Both the position numbers and the translations under genes were made by a program. A DNA stretch of 64,000 nt from Engraulis encrasicolus (Eukaryota > Chordata > Actinopteri > Clupeiformes > Engraulidae): the NCBI RefSeq assembly GCF_034702125.1, contig NC_085865.1, positions 16,677,889-16,741,888 of the forward strand, written 5' to 3'. Of this stretch, positions 1 through 27,724 are shown piece by piece. The stretch's first letter is position 1. Every line of letters starts with the position of its first letter. The notes under the pieces are model-generated. The model had not been told where the DNA came from and did no database searches. It worked only from the letters and a program-made list of their open reading frames with translations.

Positions 1-1930
1 CATGACACATGGGATAGTCCTGGCTTGGTGTTGACAAGGTGTTTACGCAGATGCCTACGCAACGGCTGAGAGGCTGAGACAGACTGGAGTTCCCACCTGG
101 GCTGCAGCTCACCAAAGGCCAAAAGCGCTAATGTGAAACATTAGGCACGGACGCAACCAAGCATAAAAATGCTTGATCAACACGAGATCGGCTTAGTCTA
201 ATAAAGGTGGAGTTGAATGCTTGGCAAACAAGTTGGACAGTTTTTTCTAACCTGATTTCCCAAGACATAAAAAAACGCTGCTTCCTACTTGGAGCAGCGA
301 GTGAACTGCCTCACAAGCATGTGGACTACACCCGCAATTCACGTCAGCTAGATGAATGCCAATCAGGGTAGATTACCGACGGCATGGAGGAGGTCTTCTG
401 CCCAGCACTTGCTCTCACCTAACTGCTTCGCTGCATAGCAAAAACTTTGTTCCCGCGATGATTTATCGCCATGTGACATGACTGCCGCGCAGAGGCCACC
501 CCCATATGCAGCGTCGCGGACAGAAATTATAACTGGGGTGCTTCACGCGGACAGTGGGCATGCTCGCTGCCTAGCAAACTTGCTGCCTGGCAGAAAAAAC
601 GCCATCATGAACGACCTTATTGCAAAAACCTTGAACAGGCACAGCATCAAGGCTCATGGTTATAGTGACGGTTACACCATGACCAACTGAGAGAAGCTGC
701 AGCCCACCTTAGGTTACTAAAGCCACTAATGTAGAGCCTGGCACCATGTTTACGCTGTTGCTTTCGATTGAGACAGAGGCTGTGAGGTTTTCTTTCTGCC
801 CACCTGAGGTCTAACCCCTTAACGAGAAACATGCCAAACGCCTGGCACAGCGATAGCACTGATGTTTACACTGATGCCTACGCAACAATTGACCAGGAGA
901 GGCAGTGGGTAACCTAGAAAAGCACCATCGATGCTTACGTTACGTCTACACTGATGTTTGATGGCATGGCCGACCAAGACTAAGAGAGCTTACCTCCCAC
1001 CTGGCGTGGTGCATGGTGTAACTCAGTGTTTCTCAAACTTTTTCAGAGCGAGGACCACTTTGTCCCCCCAAAAATGTTCAGGGACCACCTGACAACTGAA
1101 TTGACAGTTGACAGATGCAAATTTGACACTTCTAATTTAGATGCAGATCACTTACTTTCTATTCACATACATTACAAGTCTTATTGTGGTAAAAATATGA
1201 CTTCAGCCATGTTTAGATTTGTCATAATTTTACAGATATAGCCTACTGCTAGCTTGTCTTGGAAAAGTAGAAATCCCCTCGCGGACCACCTGAGCTCTGT
1301 CGCGGACCACCAGTGGTCCCCGGACCAAACTTTGAGAATCACTGGTGTAACTGACGATTACGATGACACAGATGTCAGGGCACGACCAGCCATGACAGAG
1401 AGAGCCTACAGCTCACTTGAGGTCATGGCCTGGCATTATGAGGTCCTAGCATGGCATTAGTGTTAGTGACGCCTATGGCTGCATTCCAATATGCAAACTT
1501 GCGTCCTCCACTTGTGCTTGTGGCCTCACATTTTGGTGTTAGTGACGACTACGATTACACTGATGCTTATGCCACAACCGATGAAGACCAAGAGAGCCTA
1601 TGGCCCACTTGAGGTCAGACCCAGGCACGAGCACAGTGTCACTGATGACACACAATGACACGCATGCTTGGGTTACAACTAAGAGCGAGAGAGACAGCGG
1701 TTTTCTCGATTCTCTCGTTTCTGTGTGTCACTGACGGGTAGCCTACGCTTGTGCATAAACAAGACCTAGAGAAGCTACAGCCCACCTGGGGTCAGACCCA
1801 GATGTCTGGCACGGCATTGGAGCTTGTGTTTACACTCATGTTTACATCGTGGTCAACAAAAACCAAGACAGCATCAGCAAAGACATTGGTTTAACCATGT
1901 GAACCTGAGAGGCGGTCAAATTCAAAACCC
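1..1930. repeat. Degenerate tandem repeat (minisatellite-like), interrupted
   Basis: Recurring degenerate phrases of the form 'actgatgcctacgcaaca', 'gaccaagagagcctac' and 'cccacctgaggtcagaccc' appear near 40-110, 640-800, 853-1010, 1350-1450, 1540-1640 and 1720-1850. They point to an old tandem array with a period of very roughly 100-200 bp that has decayed and been split by a hAT-like insertion at 1024-1344. No coding exon was seen. In particular, I found nothing resembling the missing last exon of the TNF-receptor gene. Confidence 0.5.
1016..1352. mobile_element. Non-autonomous hAT-like element with 8-bp target duplication
   Basis: The element spans 1024-1344. Its ends are inverted repeats (CAGTGTTTCTCAAACTTT at the left; the right end reads AAACTTTGAGAATCACTG). 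It is bracketed by perfect copies of GTGTAACT at 1016-1023 and 1345-1352. An 8-bp duplication and a CAG...CTG terminus are typical of hAT transposons. There is no transposase reading frame, so it is a MITE-type derivative. Confidence 0.85.
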
Positions 1931-1977
1931 TAACGTGAAATTAGATGGGCCTTGTCTTTATATTTACCCTAATGTTA

Positions 1978-2203
1978 TTACATTACATTACACTTAACTG
2001 ACACTTTCATTTATTCAAAGCGACTTACAACTATTATTTTTCAGGGTAATGGTTACAGTCCCTGGAGCAATGTGGGGTTAGGTGCCTTGCTCAAGGGCAC
2101 TTCAGCCATGGATGGAGATGTAGGGAGCGGTCAGGGGGGATTCGAACCGGCAACCCCTAAATTGAAAGACCAACTCTCTAACCACTAGGCCACGGCTGCT
2201 TTA
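1978..2203 (-). mobile_element. tRNA-derived SINE
   Basis: Read on the minus strand it starts with a tRNA-like head: an A-box-like 'gtggcctagtggttagag' and a B-box 'ggttcgaatcc'. A body containing 'ttgagcaaggcacctaacc' follows, and it ends in a tail of repeated TAATG. The same family recurs at 10350-10564, 12747-12932 and 59320-59493. Confidence 0.85.
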
Positions 2204-2486
2204 TGCTAAAGCTATGGCCAACTGAGATCAAGGTAACAGCAGCAATTACATTTGCTTATGCCACAGTGGAAATAGCAGCTGAAACTTCCTGCAAGGTCAA
2301 AACCCCTAATGTGAAACGTTACGTCTATGATTAAGAAGATCGACAGATTGAACAGTCAGAGATACGTTCTCTTTTATTCCAGTATTTGTGAACCTACTGA
2401 ACTCAAGCCATTAGCAAAGGTACCAGTCTTGCAATGATATGAGTGGGGAGGCACTAGGTATGCATTTTATTGATGGAACTTAACGT

Positions 2487-2562
2487 CTGTACTCTGTACT
2501 CTGTACTCTGTACTCTGTACTCTGTGTGTGTGTGTGTGTGTGTGTACGTGTGTGTGTGTGTT
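2487..2562. repeat. Compound microsatellite (CTGTACT)n-(TG)n
   Basis: A short array of the 7-mer CTGTACT runs directly into a TG/GT dinucleotide run. It lies just downstream (in gene sense) of exon 9 of the TNFRSF11A gene, in its last intron. Confidence 0.9.
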
Positions 2563-2665
2563 TGCATCATGTGTTATGTGCATCATGTGTATGTCCAAGA
2601 CAAATTTCCCTCGGGACGAATAAAAAGTGTCTTGAAACTTGAATGTAGACTGAGGAGGCGCTCAC

Positions 2666-19082
<16,417 letters not shown>

Positions 19083-19869
19083 GATGGATCCTTCAAAGAC
19101 GGGACCTGGTCAATTTGACCCTCTCGCTCTCTTTGTAAGTGATGGCAGCACAATTCCCGTTATGTTATGGTCCAGTTAAGCGACACGGATTTGAGGAGCG
19201 CTTTTCTCTTGAAGCCTGTCCGGTGGTGTTCAGTCTCTGGAACGTTTAGCATTCTCGTGCGTCAGGCCCCTCCGCGCGATGAACACTCACCCACGCGCTC
19301 TGGAGTGAATCTGAGTGTCTGGCAGGCGAGTGTAGTAATCTGTGTCTCAGACTTCAACCCGCTCCGCCCATTCCTCATAATCGTTTTGGAAGGCAAAAAG
19401 GAAAAGAGCCCCACGTAGATCACTCTGGACACTGATTTACAGGTGGGTTTTACGACTGTGTAATTTCTTTTGGCATTTAAAAGCAATGAATCAAGGCTTA
19501 TCTTTTTCAATCTCATTATTATTTGTCAGGGATAGGCTATAAGTGAAAATGTAGCCTATTTTCATTATTTACTCATTTAGCCTATTCACCTGCTATCACA
19601 TTTCCACAGCAGTTCTTGACAGAAGGTGATTAAAAATCATATTGAATTATTAGGCCTGAGGAGACGAATAAAGCGAGAAATATAGGGACACTATTCAGCA
19701 ATTTACCATTGTGAATTACGAGCGCCATGTTTGTTTTTACACTCGGCTTGATTGTAAGCTGTAATGATATCACGACGACATTAGGCCTACACCAGAGTAG
19801 GACTACACGAGAAACGCTATTTAATTGCCCCCGATTTTCAAACAGTTTCTTATCTCTTCAACTGACACT

Positions 19870-20260
19870 CTCTGAGGCTCAGTACACATCTGTCTTCTAG
19901 GTGGGCGTGTCACAGCCCGCACAGTATTTGAGCAGGTAAAAAGCGGCACCTGAAAGTCTGCCAATCCATCCACTCCACCGCATCCATCTCTGCGCCCCAC
20001 CTTGCAGGAAAAAAATGTTCTAAGGTAATAGGCTACTACTTCTTGTTTTGAATAACCGTCATTCGTGATATTTTGATAGGAGTGCCACGTTTAGGTTATT
20101 GTATTGGGCTTTCCCCCTTCACCTCCCTCAGGCATTTTCCCAGCTTTTGTGGGCGGGGAAAGCATGCAAATCACAGTAAAACACTCCCCACCACACAAAG
20201 CAAGCCCTGCTTCCCTCTTTTTAACACCACTGGATTCTGCGTGATCCAATGATCACTTCA
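19870..20260. promoter_or_regulatory. Candidate promoter/enhancer upstream of tnfrsf11a
   Basis: GC-richer than its surroundings. A GGGCGGGG box lies near 20152 and an octamer ATGCAAAT at 20164-20171. A 'gaaaaaaatgttctaaggta' segment near 20020 could be a non-coding exon end on the plus strand (ATG immediately followed by a stop). This is motif reading only; no transcript is implied. Confidence 0.25.
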
Positions 20261-20549
20261 TCGTCGTCACTTACAAGGAAGACTGTGATAAGGGGTTTAC
20301 AGTTGAATGTAGATGTAGGCTGATAGAGCCATTTGATAGGTCTACGCTGTCCAAGACAAACGATTTACAAAGATGCCATGATGCATGTAGAATGCACCCC
20401 ATACCAGAACCCATGAGAATTCATGCTGCAGTCTGATCTGGATCCTACCTCACCTCTCTCTCTCACCTCTCTCTCCTTAATGTCCCACTTGCCCATTATC
20501 CTAATGCAACCAATGCAGGCACAAAAAGAAGACGAAAGAACCACAGAAT

Positions 20550-21010
20550 ATCAAGGGCCCAGAGGCCAAAATGGGGTGTAAGGCCAAAAGGGTGGAGTGC
20601 ATTCTGCGGTACCATAAGCAAATCCCAATCCCTCTTTTCAAAGTGACCAAGGGCCCACCGTACTCAGCCTCATCACTGACTATTTGCATGTTGTTTACAG
20701 TCATGTACATGGCATGTTAACTCTTCCTCAGATCCCCGCTATGATGGCCCTTGAGGGCCACACTTATTCAAAGTGGACAGAGGGGGTGGGCACATTGCTC
20801 TCTCATCACTCAGTATGTGTATTTGCATGTTGTTTACAGAGGGTGATGTGCTGTAACTGTAGCAGCATTTAAAATTGTTATCCCTCTTTTTATCCCTCTG
20901 GCCCCTGAGGGCCACACTTATTCAAAGTGGACAGAGCCAGGTGCCACAGCAATCAGTCTCATCACTCAGCATTTGGATGTGGCTTACAGTGTAGGTCACA
21001 CATCAATGTT
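20550..21010. repeat. Degenerate tandem repeat with octamer-like motifs
   Basis: The phrase 'gggccacacttattcaaag' occurs at about 20755 and 20909. 'tcatcact' followed by 'atttgcatgttgtttacag' or a variant occurs near 20670, 20805 and 20957. The octamer complement ATTTGCAT occurs at 20682 and about 20822. It is a three-unit degenerate tandem duplication with units of about 130-170 bp. Confidence 0.6.
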
Positions 21011-21117
21011 GTAATGATAGTTTCATACCACAATGAACAATGCTTTGCCATGAGTCAGGCAATTTGCATGCTTTTATGTCATATAGCCACTATATGGGTT
21101 AAAAAATAGGCAACTCT

Positions 21118-21359
21118 CAGGGCCTCCGCACATCGGCTCCGACAAAGTGCGGAGCACTGCTCTGCCAAAGTTCCATTCAATACAACCCCGCACACCGGCG
21201 CCGATGTCCGCAGACATTCACGGATGTCTGCAAGCGATTAGAGGCGAGTTCTATTTTGTCGGAGCCACCCATTGACTATCCATGCTATGTTCGTGTGAAA
21301 TAGGGTTTGGACGTGAAAGTGCTCCACAGTCCTGTCGGAGCCAATGTGCAGAGGCCCTC
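21118..21359. mobile_element. Foldback/MITE element
   Basis: The left end AGGGCCTCCGCACATCGGCT is mirrored by the right end 'agccaatgtgcagaggccct'. Internal short repeats are built on 'cggcgccgatgtccgcag'. No clear target duplication was seen and no coding capacity is present. Confidence 0.65.
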
Positions 21360-21360
21360 A

Positions 21361-21533
21361 GGTTCTACCGTGGTGCTAATGGTAGGGCACCAGTCTACTA
21401 TTCGGCCGACCCAGGTTCAATTCCCGGCCTGGGTCCCTGTCTCACTCTCCCAAGTTACTTCCTGTTTCTGCTTAACTTTTCTGTCTGATAAACTAAAAGC
21501 TCGTAAAGCCCCCCAAAAAATACTTAAAAAAAT
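21361..21533 (+). mobile_element. tRNA-derived SINE
   Basis: The head 'gctaatggtagggcaccag' and B-box 'ggttcaattcccgg' are followed by a body with 'acttcctgtttctgc' and an A-rich tail. It belongs to the same family as the inverted copy at 37484-37671. It abuts the foldback element on its left. Confidence 0.75.
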
Positions 21534-22814
21534 ATATGCATCTGTCAGTCACTAATGGATGAGTGTGTTATTAAAAACAATGAAACGTGTTGTAAATTGT
21601 GGGATAGACTGGCACTGCTTATTCAACAGAGGCCGCCCGTTGTGACATGAACAACACTCTTCATTGGTCTCATGGAGTATGAGCTGTGCCTGTGTGTGGT
21701 CGTTTGGTAGCACTGCTGTCAACTTTAAGGGGAGCATTGGGGACTCCAGAGACATATCCAAATAATGAGCAGTGAGTAACTCTCTCCAGAGCTCCCAAGG
21801 CTTGGGTTAGCCATACAATCATTTATCTTAATGTGGCTTATCAAATTACTGCACTGGAAACCGCCAGCTATCAACACCACTTCAGCTCAGCGTAAGATCA
21901 CTTTTAAACACACAGAGAGTGGGTTTAGTATTGAGTGGGTGGCGTTGAAGTGGTCTTGTTTATCCGTTTCGGGAGCCAAACCAAAGAAAGGTTAAATATA
22001 AAACGATATCAGTTGGTCCCACCATCAATGGCACAGCACATTAGCTGCACACAGTAAAACAAAAACAAAAAAACAATTAAATTCAACACTTAGAGAGTAC
22101 TCTGTTACAAAATACACTCAGATGTTAAATCTGACAGTATTGAAAGTTGAATCAACAATGCAGTTTTTAATGTGCATACAGTAGCATATTCCAGGTCGGC
22201 GAGTTACAGCATTGTCTTACAGTTGGGGGCGAAAGTTTGTGGTTCAAGTCAGATCGTCACGACTATGCAGCTGTATTTACCCCCTGACCTCTTTAGCTTT
22301 GCTGGGAGGTGATTTGATGTGCTGAGCTATGCTATGTCATGGAGAGGTAAAGCGAGGTGAGCGAGGCCTCTACCCTCTACTTTTTTTTCCCACCCGGGTG
22401 CAAGTGAGTGGTGGTGGTTCACAGTGGTTCTCGCCTTCAAAGCGGCCACACGTTGGACTCTCCTCAAAGGGTTTCCAGTTCCTGTTTGCACTCTCCCACT
22501 ATGGACGTCCGACTGTAAAGAAAAAGAAATTACAGAAAAATAAATAAATAAGAGGGAATCAAAACATGGATGGAATGGCGGATCTGGTGGCTTGGACTGC
22601 AGCACCCCTCTCTCTGGCCCTCTCCACTGCTGCTGCTCGCTTTGGAAAATCTTTTCTGACTCACAGAGCTTATAAAGCCTCTCTTATGACTAAGATGTCC
22701 CTATTGACGACATTCCCAGTTTGCATACCGAAAACAAACTGCGTATCAAGACGTAGGCTGCATGGCAGGACATGCCAAACACACTGATGAGCAACGTGGG
22801 CTCTGTATCTTAAT

Positions 22815-23209
22815 ATACAAAGTAGGGCTGCACAATTAATCAACAATAATCGAAAATCGTGATTTAATCGTGATATCGAAATCGTGATTTCAATCAGGAT
22901 TTAAGCGTGGCAATAGTGACCTGCCTTCGAGCGTCCCTGAAGCCAGAACATACTAACTGGCTGGTGTTTCTGGCCAGAAATCTGTCCACCTAAGTTTCAT
23001 GCTATTGCCTCTTACATAATTATTACAATTCAGTTTTATTTTGTTCATCCCGTATATAATTCATTCTTGGTTATATTTCATTTTGTTATAATTTTAAAGA
23101 AAATTCAGCAAAAAATCAATAATCGTGATTAATAATCATGAATCCGATTTTGACCCAAATAATAGTGATTATGATTTTTTTTCCATAATCGTGCAGCCCT
23201 AATACAAAG
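22815..23209. mobile_element. Non-autonomous hAT-like element with 8-bp target duplication
   Basis: The element spans 22823-23201. Its termini are TAGGGCTGCACAATTAATC and (right) AATCGTGCAGCCCTA. Perfect target duplications ATACAAAG flank it at 22815-22822 and 23202-23209. The interior is AT-rich with many 'aatcgtgatt' repeats and no reading frame. Confidence 0.9.
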
Positions 23210-23808
23210 TATACGCATACAGTATGATGTCACCATCACCCATTGCCTTTCACTGTGGGTAATTGCTTTCTTTTCCAATTTGACAATGACCCTAAACACA
23301 CATCTATGGCTAATGCTGACTTTCTGAAGTTGTCCATGGGCTAAATCAGAACTTTATATCACCTGAGGTGACAAAAGCTACCAATGTTTTTTTTGTAATC
23401 CTCCATGCGCGGGGGACATTATTTAGTATAATAGCCCTCTATAAGTGGTAGCTATCTTTTTTTACATTTTGCAATGCCTATGTGTAGGTATGGGTGTATG
23501 CAAGTGTCTTGTCTTCAATGATAGGATATCTCTTTATTGATTTTATCACATGTAGACATAATAGAGATTTAGAAAATATACAGTTTTGATGGATCATTTA
23601 CTTTGCCATGAATTACATAATGTATTCATCGTACACTTTTTTTAGCAATACAATATAGGGTTGGATTGGCTAAATTTTTATGACTATCTTAGTTCCGAAT
23701 TAACTAACTTTAACTCTGAATAAAGCTTAATTCGGCTTTGAAAAAGTAATGTAAATACTTCACAATTCGGAATTAAATAAAATATCAAAGTAAAATCTAT
23801 GGAACTAT

Positions 23809-24174
23809 TTAAAGGGACACTGTGTGAGATTTTTTGTTGTTTATTTCCAGAATTCATGCTGCCCATTCAATAATGTTACCTTTTTCATGAATACTACCAC
23901 CACCATCAAATTCTAGGTATTCATTTTGACTGGAGTAATTGCACTTATCATACATGAAAAGGAGGATCTTCTCCATGGTCCGCCATTTTGAATTTCCAAA
24001 AATAGCCATTTTTAGCTGCAAAAATGACTGTACTTGGACCATACTAGAAAATATTTGTTTATTACTAAGTACACTTTCATGTAAAGAACAAATTTGGCAT
24101 TAGGTAGCCCAGTTTCAATGAGCAGCATAGTTGCAGTACCTTTTTTGACCATTTCCTGCACAGTGTCCCTTTAA
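23809..24174. mobile_element. TTAA-flanked non-autonomous element (Kolobok/piggyBac type)
   Basis: The element at 23813-24170 begins AGGGACACTGTG and ends CACAGTGTCCCT. It is flanked by TTAA at 23809-23812 and 24171-24174. Truncated relatives lie at 33425-33650 and 47882-48110. The TTAA target fits Kolobok or piggyBac superfamilies; which one cannot be decided without a transposase. Confidence 0.8.
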
Positions 24175-25364
24175 TTCTGAATTATTTATTCACTGTAGGA
24201 GAGTGGGTCAAATCAGAACTCTTGCTCCATCACATCTGCAGAGTGTGTGCTTTAAAAAAATATATGGGTTTGATATCTTAATATAAATTATGCACCTATC
24301 CTGGGCCTAGAACTCATAACTGTCCAATGGATTTGAATATAAATCAATGCATTTCCATGAAATGCAAAGAATATTACGGAACTAAGGTGTAGAGCAATGT
24401 AGGAAATTTGGAGATGTCCCAAGGCACACTGTCAAATCTAGAGTAAAGGCCTATAAACCTTTTGAAAATACATGAATATGGATTAAATCAGTTATTCTCA
24501 AACTGCCGGCCCACAGGTGGACCATGAAGTGGGCCTTGCAACCATTTTATAAAAAGCAAAATAATATTTATGTTTGGTCTTCTTTATTGGGTCAGCGGTG
24601 GGCCCTGTCCATGTCAAAATTTCAACTGGGCCCCAAGTTGAAATAGATTGGGTACTCCTAGATTAGATAGCGTAACAGATTAAAGACTCCAAACCCATTG
24701 CTGTGCATTGAAATGAATAGCTAGATGTAAAACAGGTTTCAATGGACCTTATATCACATCTAGTATATGGACCTTTCCCTATACTCTTCTATATCTTCAG
24801 TATATAGACCTAGGTTTCCTAATGATACCAGGATTACAATTGCACACTCCAAAGTATTTGAATGTGAAGGACAATGCATGGAGATCCTGCACAAGAGTTC
24901 AGTTTGTCAGAAACTAATGTCTTTTTACACATACAGTACAACCTGTCTAGCAACTAGAATGTATCGACTTTCCTGAGGCAACCTGCGGAAGCAGTTTAGG
25001 TAGGCTATAGCAATCCTAGTGTTTTTTTGGGGTCCTGGCCCATGTACTAAAAGGTGAATGATTCAATGGGACACCTGATCTGAACGCAAACAAAAATGAG
25101 TTTGAGACAAAACTGGCCATGAGCCTGGAGTATGCCCACTTTCGCCCAAACATTTCACAATGAGCAAAAATAAATAAATAAATCATTTAAGGACATTAGG
25201 AAATTAACACTCATTTAGGCGACCAGAATTGTTGAACTAATCGATTTGTTGGTTACCATTATGAAAATCTCAACTTGTGTGCACCAAATAGTCCCTCAAC
25301 AAGCTCATGAATTGGTTTCAGACAAGACAGAATAAACCAGAAACAGCAATGAAATGGGAGACAT

Positions 25365-25370
25365 TTTATT
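25365..25370 (-). terminator. Poly(A) signal AATAAA of gene A1
   Basis: Minus-strand AATAAA in the context 'cttcaataaaatg'. The same context appears downstream of all five array genes, about 0.6-1.1 kb past the stop codon. This marks a long 3' UTR that may contain an intron (a GTATGT donor-like site lies shortly after each stop). Confidence 0.7.
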
Positions 25371-25599
25371 GAAGCTTCAATGACAAAAGACCTGGAGAGA
25401 CAAAAAAGTAAAGTCACGTTAGAATTTGACAAGCCAACCTCCAGCTACACAATCTACACGGAGTAAAAACCACTTAACGGCAATTCCAAAGACACAATTC
25501 ATTTTGATCTACACAAAATGAGGCAAGCATCTTGAAGCCTCAGGGTTGTACAGCACACATCCATGTGTAGTACTAGAGAAACTGGAAAGGTCATAGTGA

Positions 25600-26009
25600 C
25601 TCCAACTCATGGAGGTAGTATAAGAACTGGAGAGAGTGAATAAGTCCCGCCTCCAGTCATTTCAATGGGAAATGCTACACCAGTGAATTCAGCCAAAACT
25701 GAACGAATTTTTCAGCTTCAAAGATGGAGTCGTTTCCGCCGACAGTTAACTCCAATTAGCCAATTACGTGCCACATTAATGATTGACCAGAAAGATATGG
25801 AAGACGGGCATTGGATGCATGGACGTGCCCAACCACACACCTGTATACAGTATGTGTGCCCAACACCAAGCTTGCGCACCCACCAATCACATCCACCCTC
25901 TTTGAGCGAAGTGACGTCGGAAATGAGCAAATTTGTGAGAATTGCGACGAGGAAGTGCTTCGCTAATTGGCGAAGCTAATCAGCCAAATCCTGACCCCAT
26001 GCTCCAACT
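25600..26009. mobile_element. MITE inserted in the 3' region of gene A1
   Basis: The element at 25608-26001 is bracketed by perfect CTCCAACT copies at 25600-25607 and 26002-26009. Genes A2 (near 40965), B1 (near 31685) and B2 (near 46230) keep the uninterrupted site reading 'gtgactccagctggtct'. The insertion therefore happened in A1 after the duplications. Its ends are CATGGAGG and CCCCATG. An open frame of 104 codons inside (25665-25979) has no coding signature. Confidence 0.85.
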
Positions 26010-26432
26010 GGTCTGGAGATAAATATAGAAAATGAAGATCAATAAAATCCCATGTTAAGGTGGAGGACAAAGACATCATTCAGTGTGAGGAATCAACACT
26101 TGAATTCCTTTCTTTTATTGCATGGAATTTTAATCTTTGAGGTCTTCAGATTCTACATCTAGGTAGAGGATCTGCGGAAGACCTCAATGATCAAAATTGA
26201 AATTTGCCATGGAAGGAAACAAAATTATAAAACATAGAAACAAGTGTAGGCCGTGACCCAGTCTGTGCTGAACTGCTTGAAGCCATCTAGTAGGCAATGT
26301 AAAATGGTGTTTCAACATACCCAATTCAACACCTCCATCGAGTCCAGCTCTGGATGGCAGCAGCCTTCAGCTGAGAGAGTAGAGCTGCCGCTTCTGCTGG
26401 TGTTTAGACTTATGCCCTGCTGTAAGGGGCTG

Positions 26433-27020
26433 TTACTTGGTCTGCTGCTTTGGTGTAGCCTGTGTTGTCAAGGATTGCTGTGTCTGTTGCACAGATTTGG
26501 ACGCAGCCTGAGGCTTCTGGTCATTATACATCTGTGCCACAGGTGTTTTGGATTTGCCATGTTGAGGAATACTACCACCATCCTGTTGCTTGGTCTGTTG
26601 CTTTGGTGGGGCTGTAGCCTGGGTTGTCAAGGATGGCTGTGTCTGTTGCACAGATTTGGACGCAGCCTGAGGCTTCTGGTCATCATACATCTGTGCCACA
26701 GGTGTTTTGGATTTGCCATGTTGAGGAATACTACCACCATCCTGTTGCTTGGTCTGCTGCTTTGGTGAGGCTGTAGCCTGTGTTGTCAAGGATGGCTGTG
26801 TCTGTTGCACAGATTTGGACGCAGCCTGAGGCTTCTGGTCGTCATACATCTGTGCCACAGGTGTTTTGGATTTGCCATGTTGAGGAATACTACCACCATC
26901 CTGTTGCTTGGTCTGCTGCTTTGGTGAGGCTGTAGCCTGTGTTGTCAAGGATGGCTGTGTCTGTTGCACAGATTTGGACGCAGCCTGAGGCTTCTGGTCA
27001 TCGTAGAGCTGTCCCACTGG
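26433..27020 (-). repeat. Coding minisatellite, 159-bp units, in gene A1
   Basis: Four in-frame units (the last truncated) are nearly identical to each other at the DNA level, differing by a few single bases and one 6-bp gap. Such homogeneity suggests recent unequal exchange or gene conversion within the exon. Confidence 0.85.
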
Positions 27021-27499
27021 TCGTTTGGATTTGTCTGGTGACTGCGATTCATCTTTGATTTCCTGCTGTTCATCTTTGATGACCTGTGTTTGCTGCTGTT
27101 GAGGGATAACCCCCTTGATGCCAGAGTTGCTGCTGGTGGATGGCTTGTTGTGAATGCTGTTGCTGACACTTTGGGTCTTCTGGCCTTGGTCAGGACCTCT
27201 ACCAGGATCATGGAGCCCTAAAGACGCAGAAACTTTATTTAGGACCACAATAAACAGGTATCCATAATAAGGGAATTACCATCATCTCAAAAAGGTAAAT
27301 CTATTGAGCAAGGGTACTTCACTTACCATTTGCAAGCCCAAGGTCATAGGAGGCAATGGCTACAAATAGCAGCATTAGGCTACAAACACAAAATGAGAAG
27401 TGTCAGACATGATGGCACTGCTAATAGCTTAATTTATTTAGAAATACTGGATGGTTAAAAAACATACCTGTACCGCTTTCCATTTGCACCCCACATCAT
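26433..27499 (-). CDS. Array gene A1: secreted Gln/Lys-rich repeat protein, C-terminal tail lost
   Basis: Not recognised as any known family. Exons: 27499-27468 (32 nt), 27379-27327 (53 nt), 27217-26433 (785 nt), giving 289 residues. Splice signals are GTATGT/TTTGTAG and GTAAGT/CTTTAG. The leader MMWGANGKRYSLMLLFVAIA spans the first intron. The rest contains no cysteine: a linker rich in Gln and charged residues (IKDEQQEIKDES) and then four repeats of up to 53 residues with the core PVAQMYDDQKPQAASKSVQQ and a second half ending GGSIPQHGKSKT. A TAA at 26435-26433 replaces a CAA present in the sister genes. It removes 23 residues, including the conserved basic KRQLYSLS-type ending, which is still readable downstream to 26374. 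The protein may still be functional. Expression is plausible from the conserved promoter and poly(A) signal. Confidence 0.75.
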
Positions 27500-27570
27500 C
27501 CAGCTGTTATTAGCTGCTACCACCACACAGTTGACACAAAGTCACATTGCAGCAGTGGCATCAAGGCAGC

Positions 27571-27603
27571 TTTTAAGGCAGATTAGATTTTGTTTCAACC
27601 AAT
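27571..27603 (-). promoter_or_regulatory. Core promoter of gene A1 (TTAAAA box and CCAAT-box pair)
   Basis: On the minus strand a CCAAT box in inverted form (ATTGG, 27603-27599) is followed about 25 bp later by TTAAAA (27576-27571). These lie about 75-105 bp upstream of the start codon. The same pair, with almost identical surrounding sequence, precedes all five array genes. A TTAATCC/TAATTA-rich stretch lies just upstream. Confidence 0.5.
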
Positions 27604-27724
27604 CACACACTGATGAGGGAAACAAGATCAGCTGAAGAGGTAATTAGTGTAATAATCAGCAGGTGTGCTACATATTGAATTGTACCGTTTGGAGTTTGGT
27701 TGCCATCACTCAAAACCCAACCGA

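Larger units (their letters stand above)
19083..25344. other. 5' flank of tnfrsf11a and intergenic DNA up to the repeat-protein array
   Basis: No coding exon was recognised. It contains a candidate regulatory segment (19870-20260), a three-unit local repeat (20550-21010), a foldback element (21118-21359), a SINE (21361-21533), a hAT-like MITE (22823-23201) and a TTAA-flanked element (23813-24170). Around 24489-24663 there is a decayed hAT-like fragment beginning CAGTTATTCTCAAACTG. Confidence 0.55.

Noticed and set aside
25665..25979. 104-codon open frame in the A1 3' region
   Set aside because: It lies wholly inside a MITE with clear target duplications that is absent from the sister genes.
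26253..26768. Long plus-strand open frame opposite gene A1 (also 32045-32653, 41429-41950, 46593-47069, 50501-50869)
   Set aside because: They are antisense shadows of the repeat-coding exons. The Leu/Cys-rich translation arises from the complement of Gln/Lys codons and there are no splice or start signals on that strand.
26433..27020. CRISPR-like array
   Set aside because: The 159-bp repeats have no unique spacers, are in frame and lie in a eukaryotic exon.
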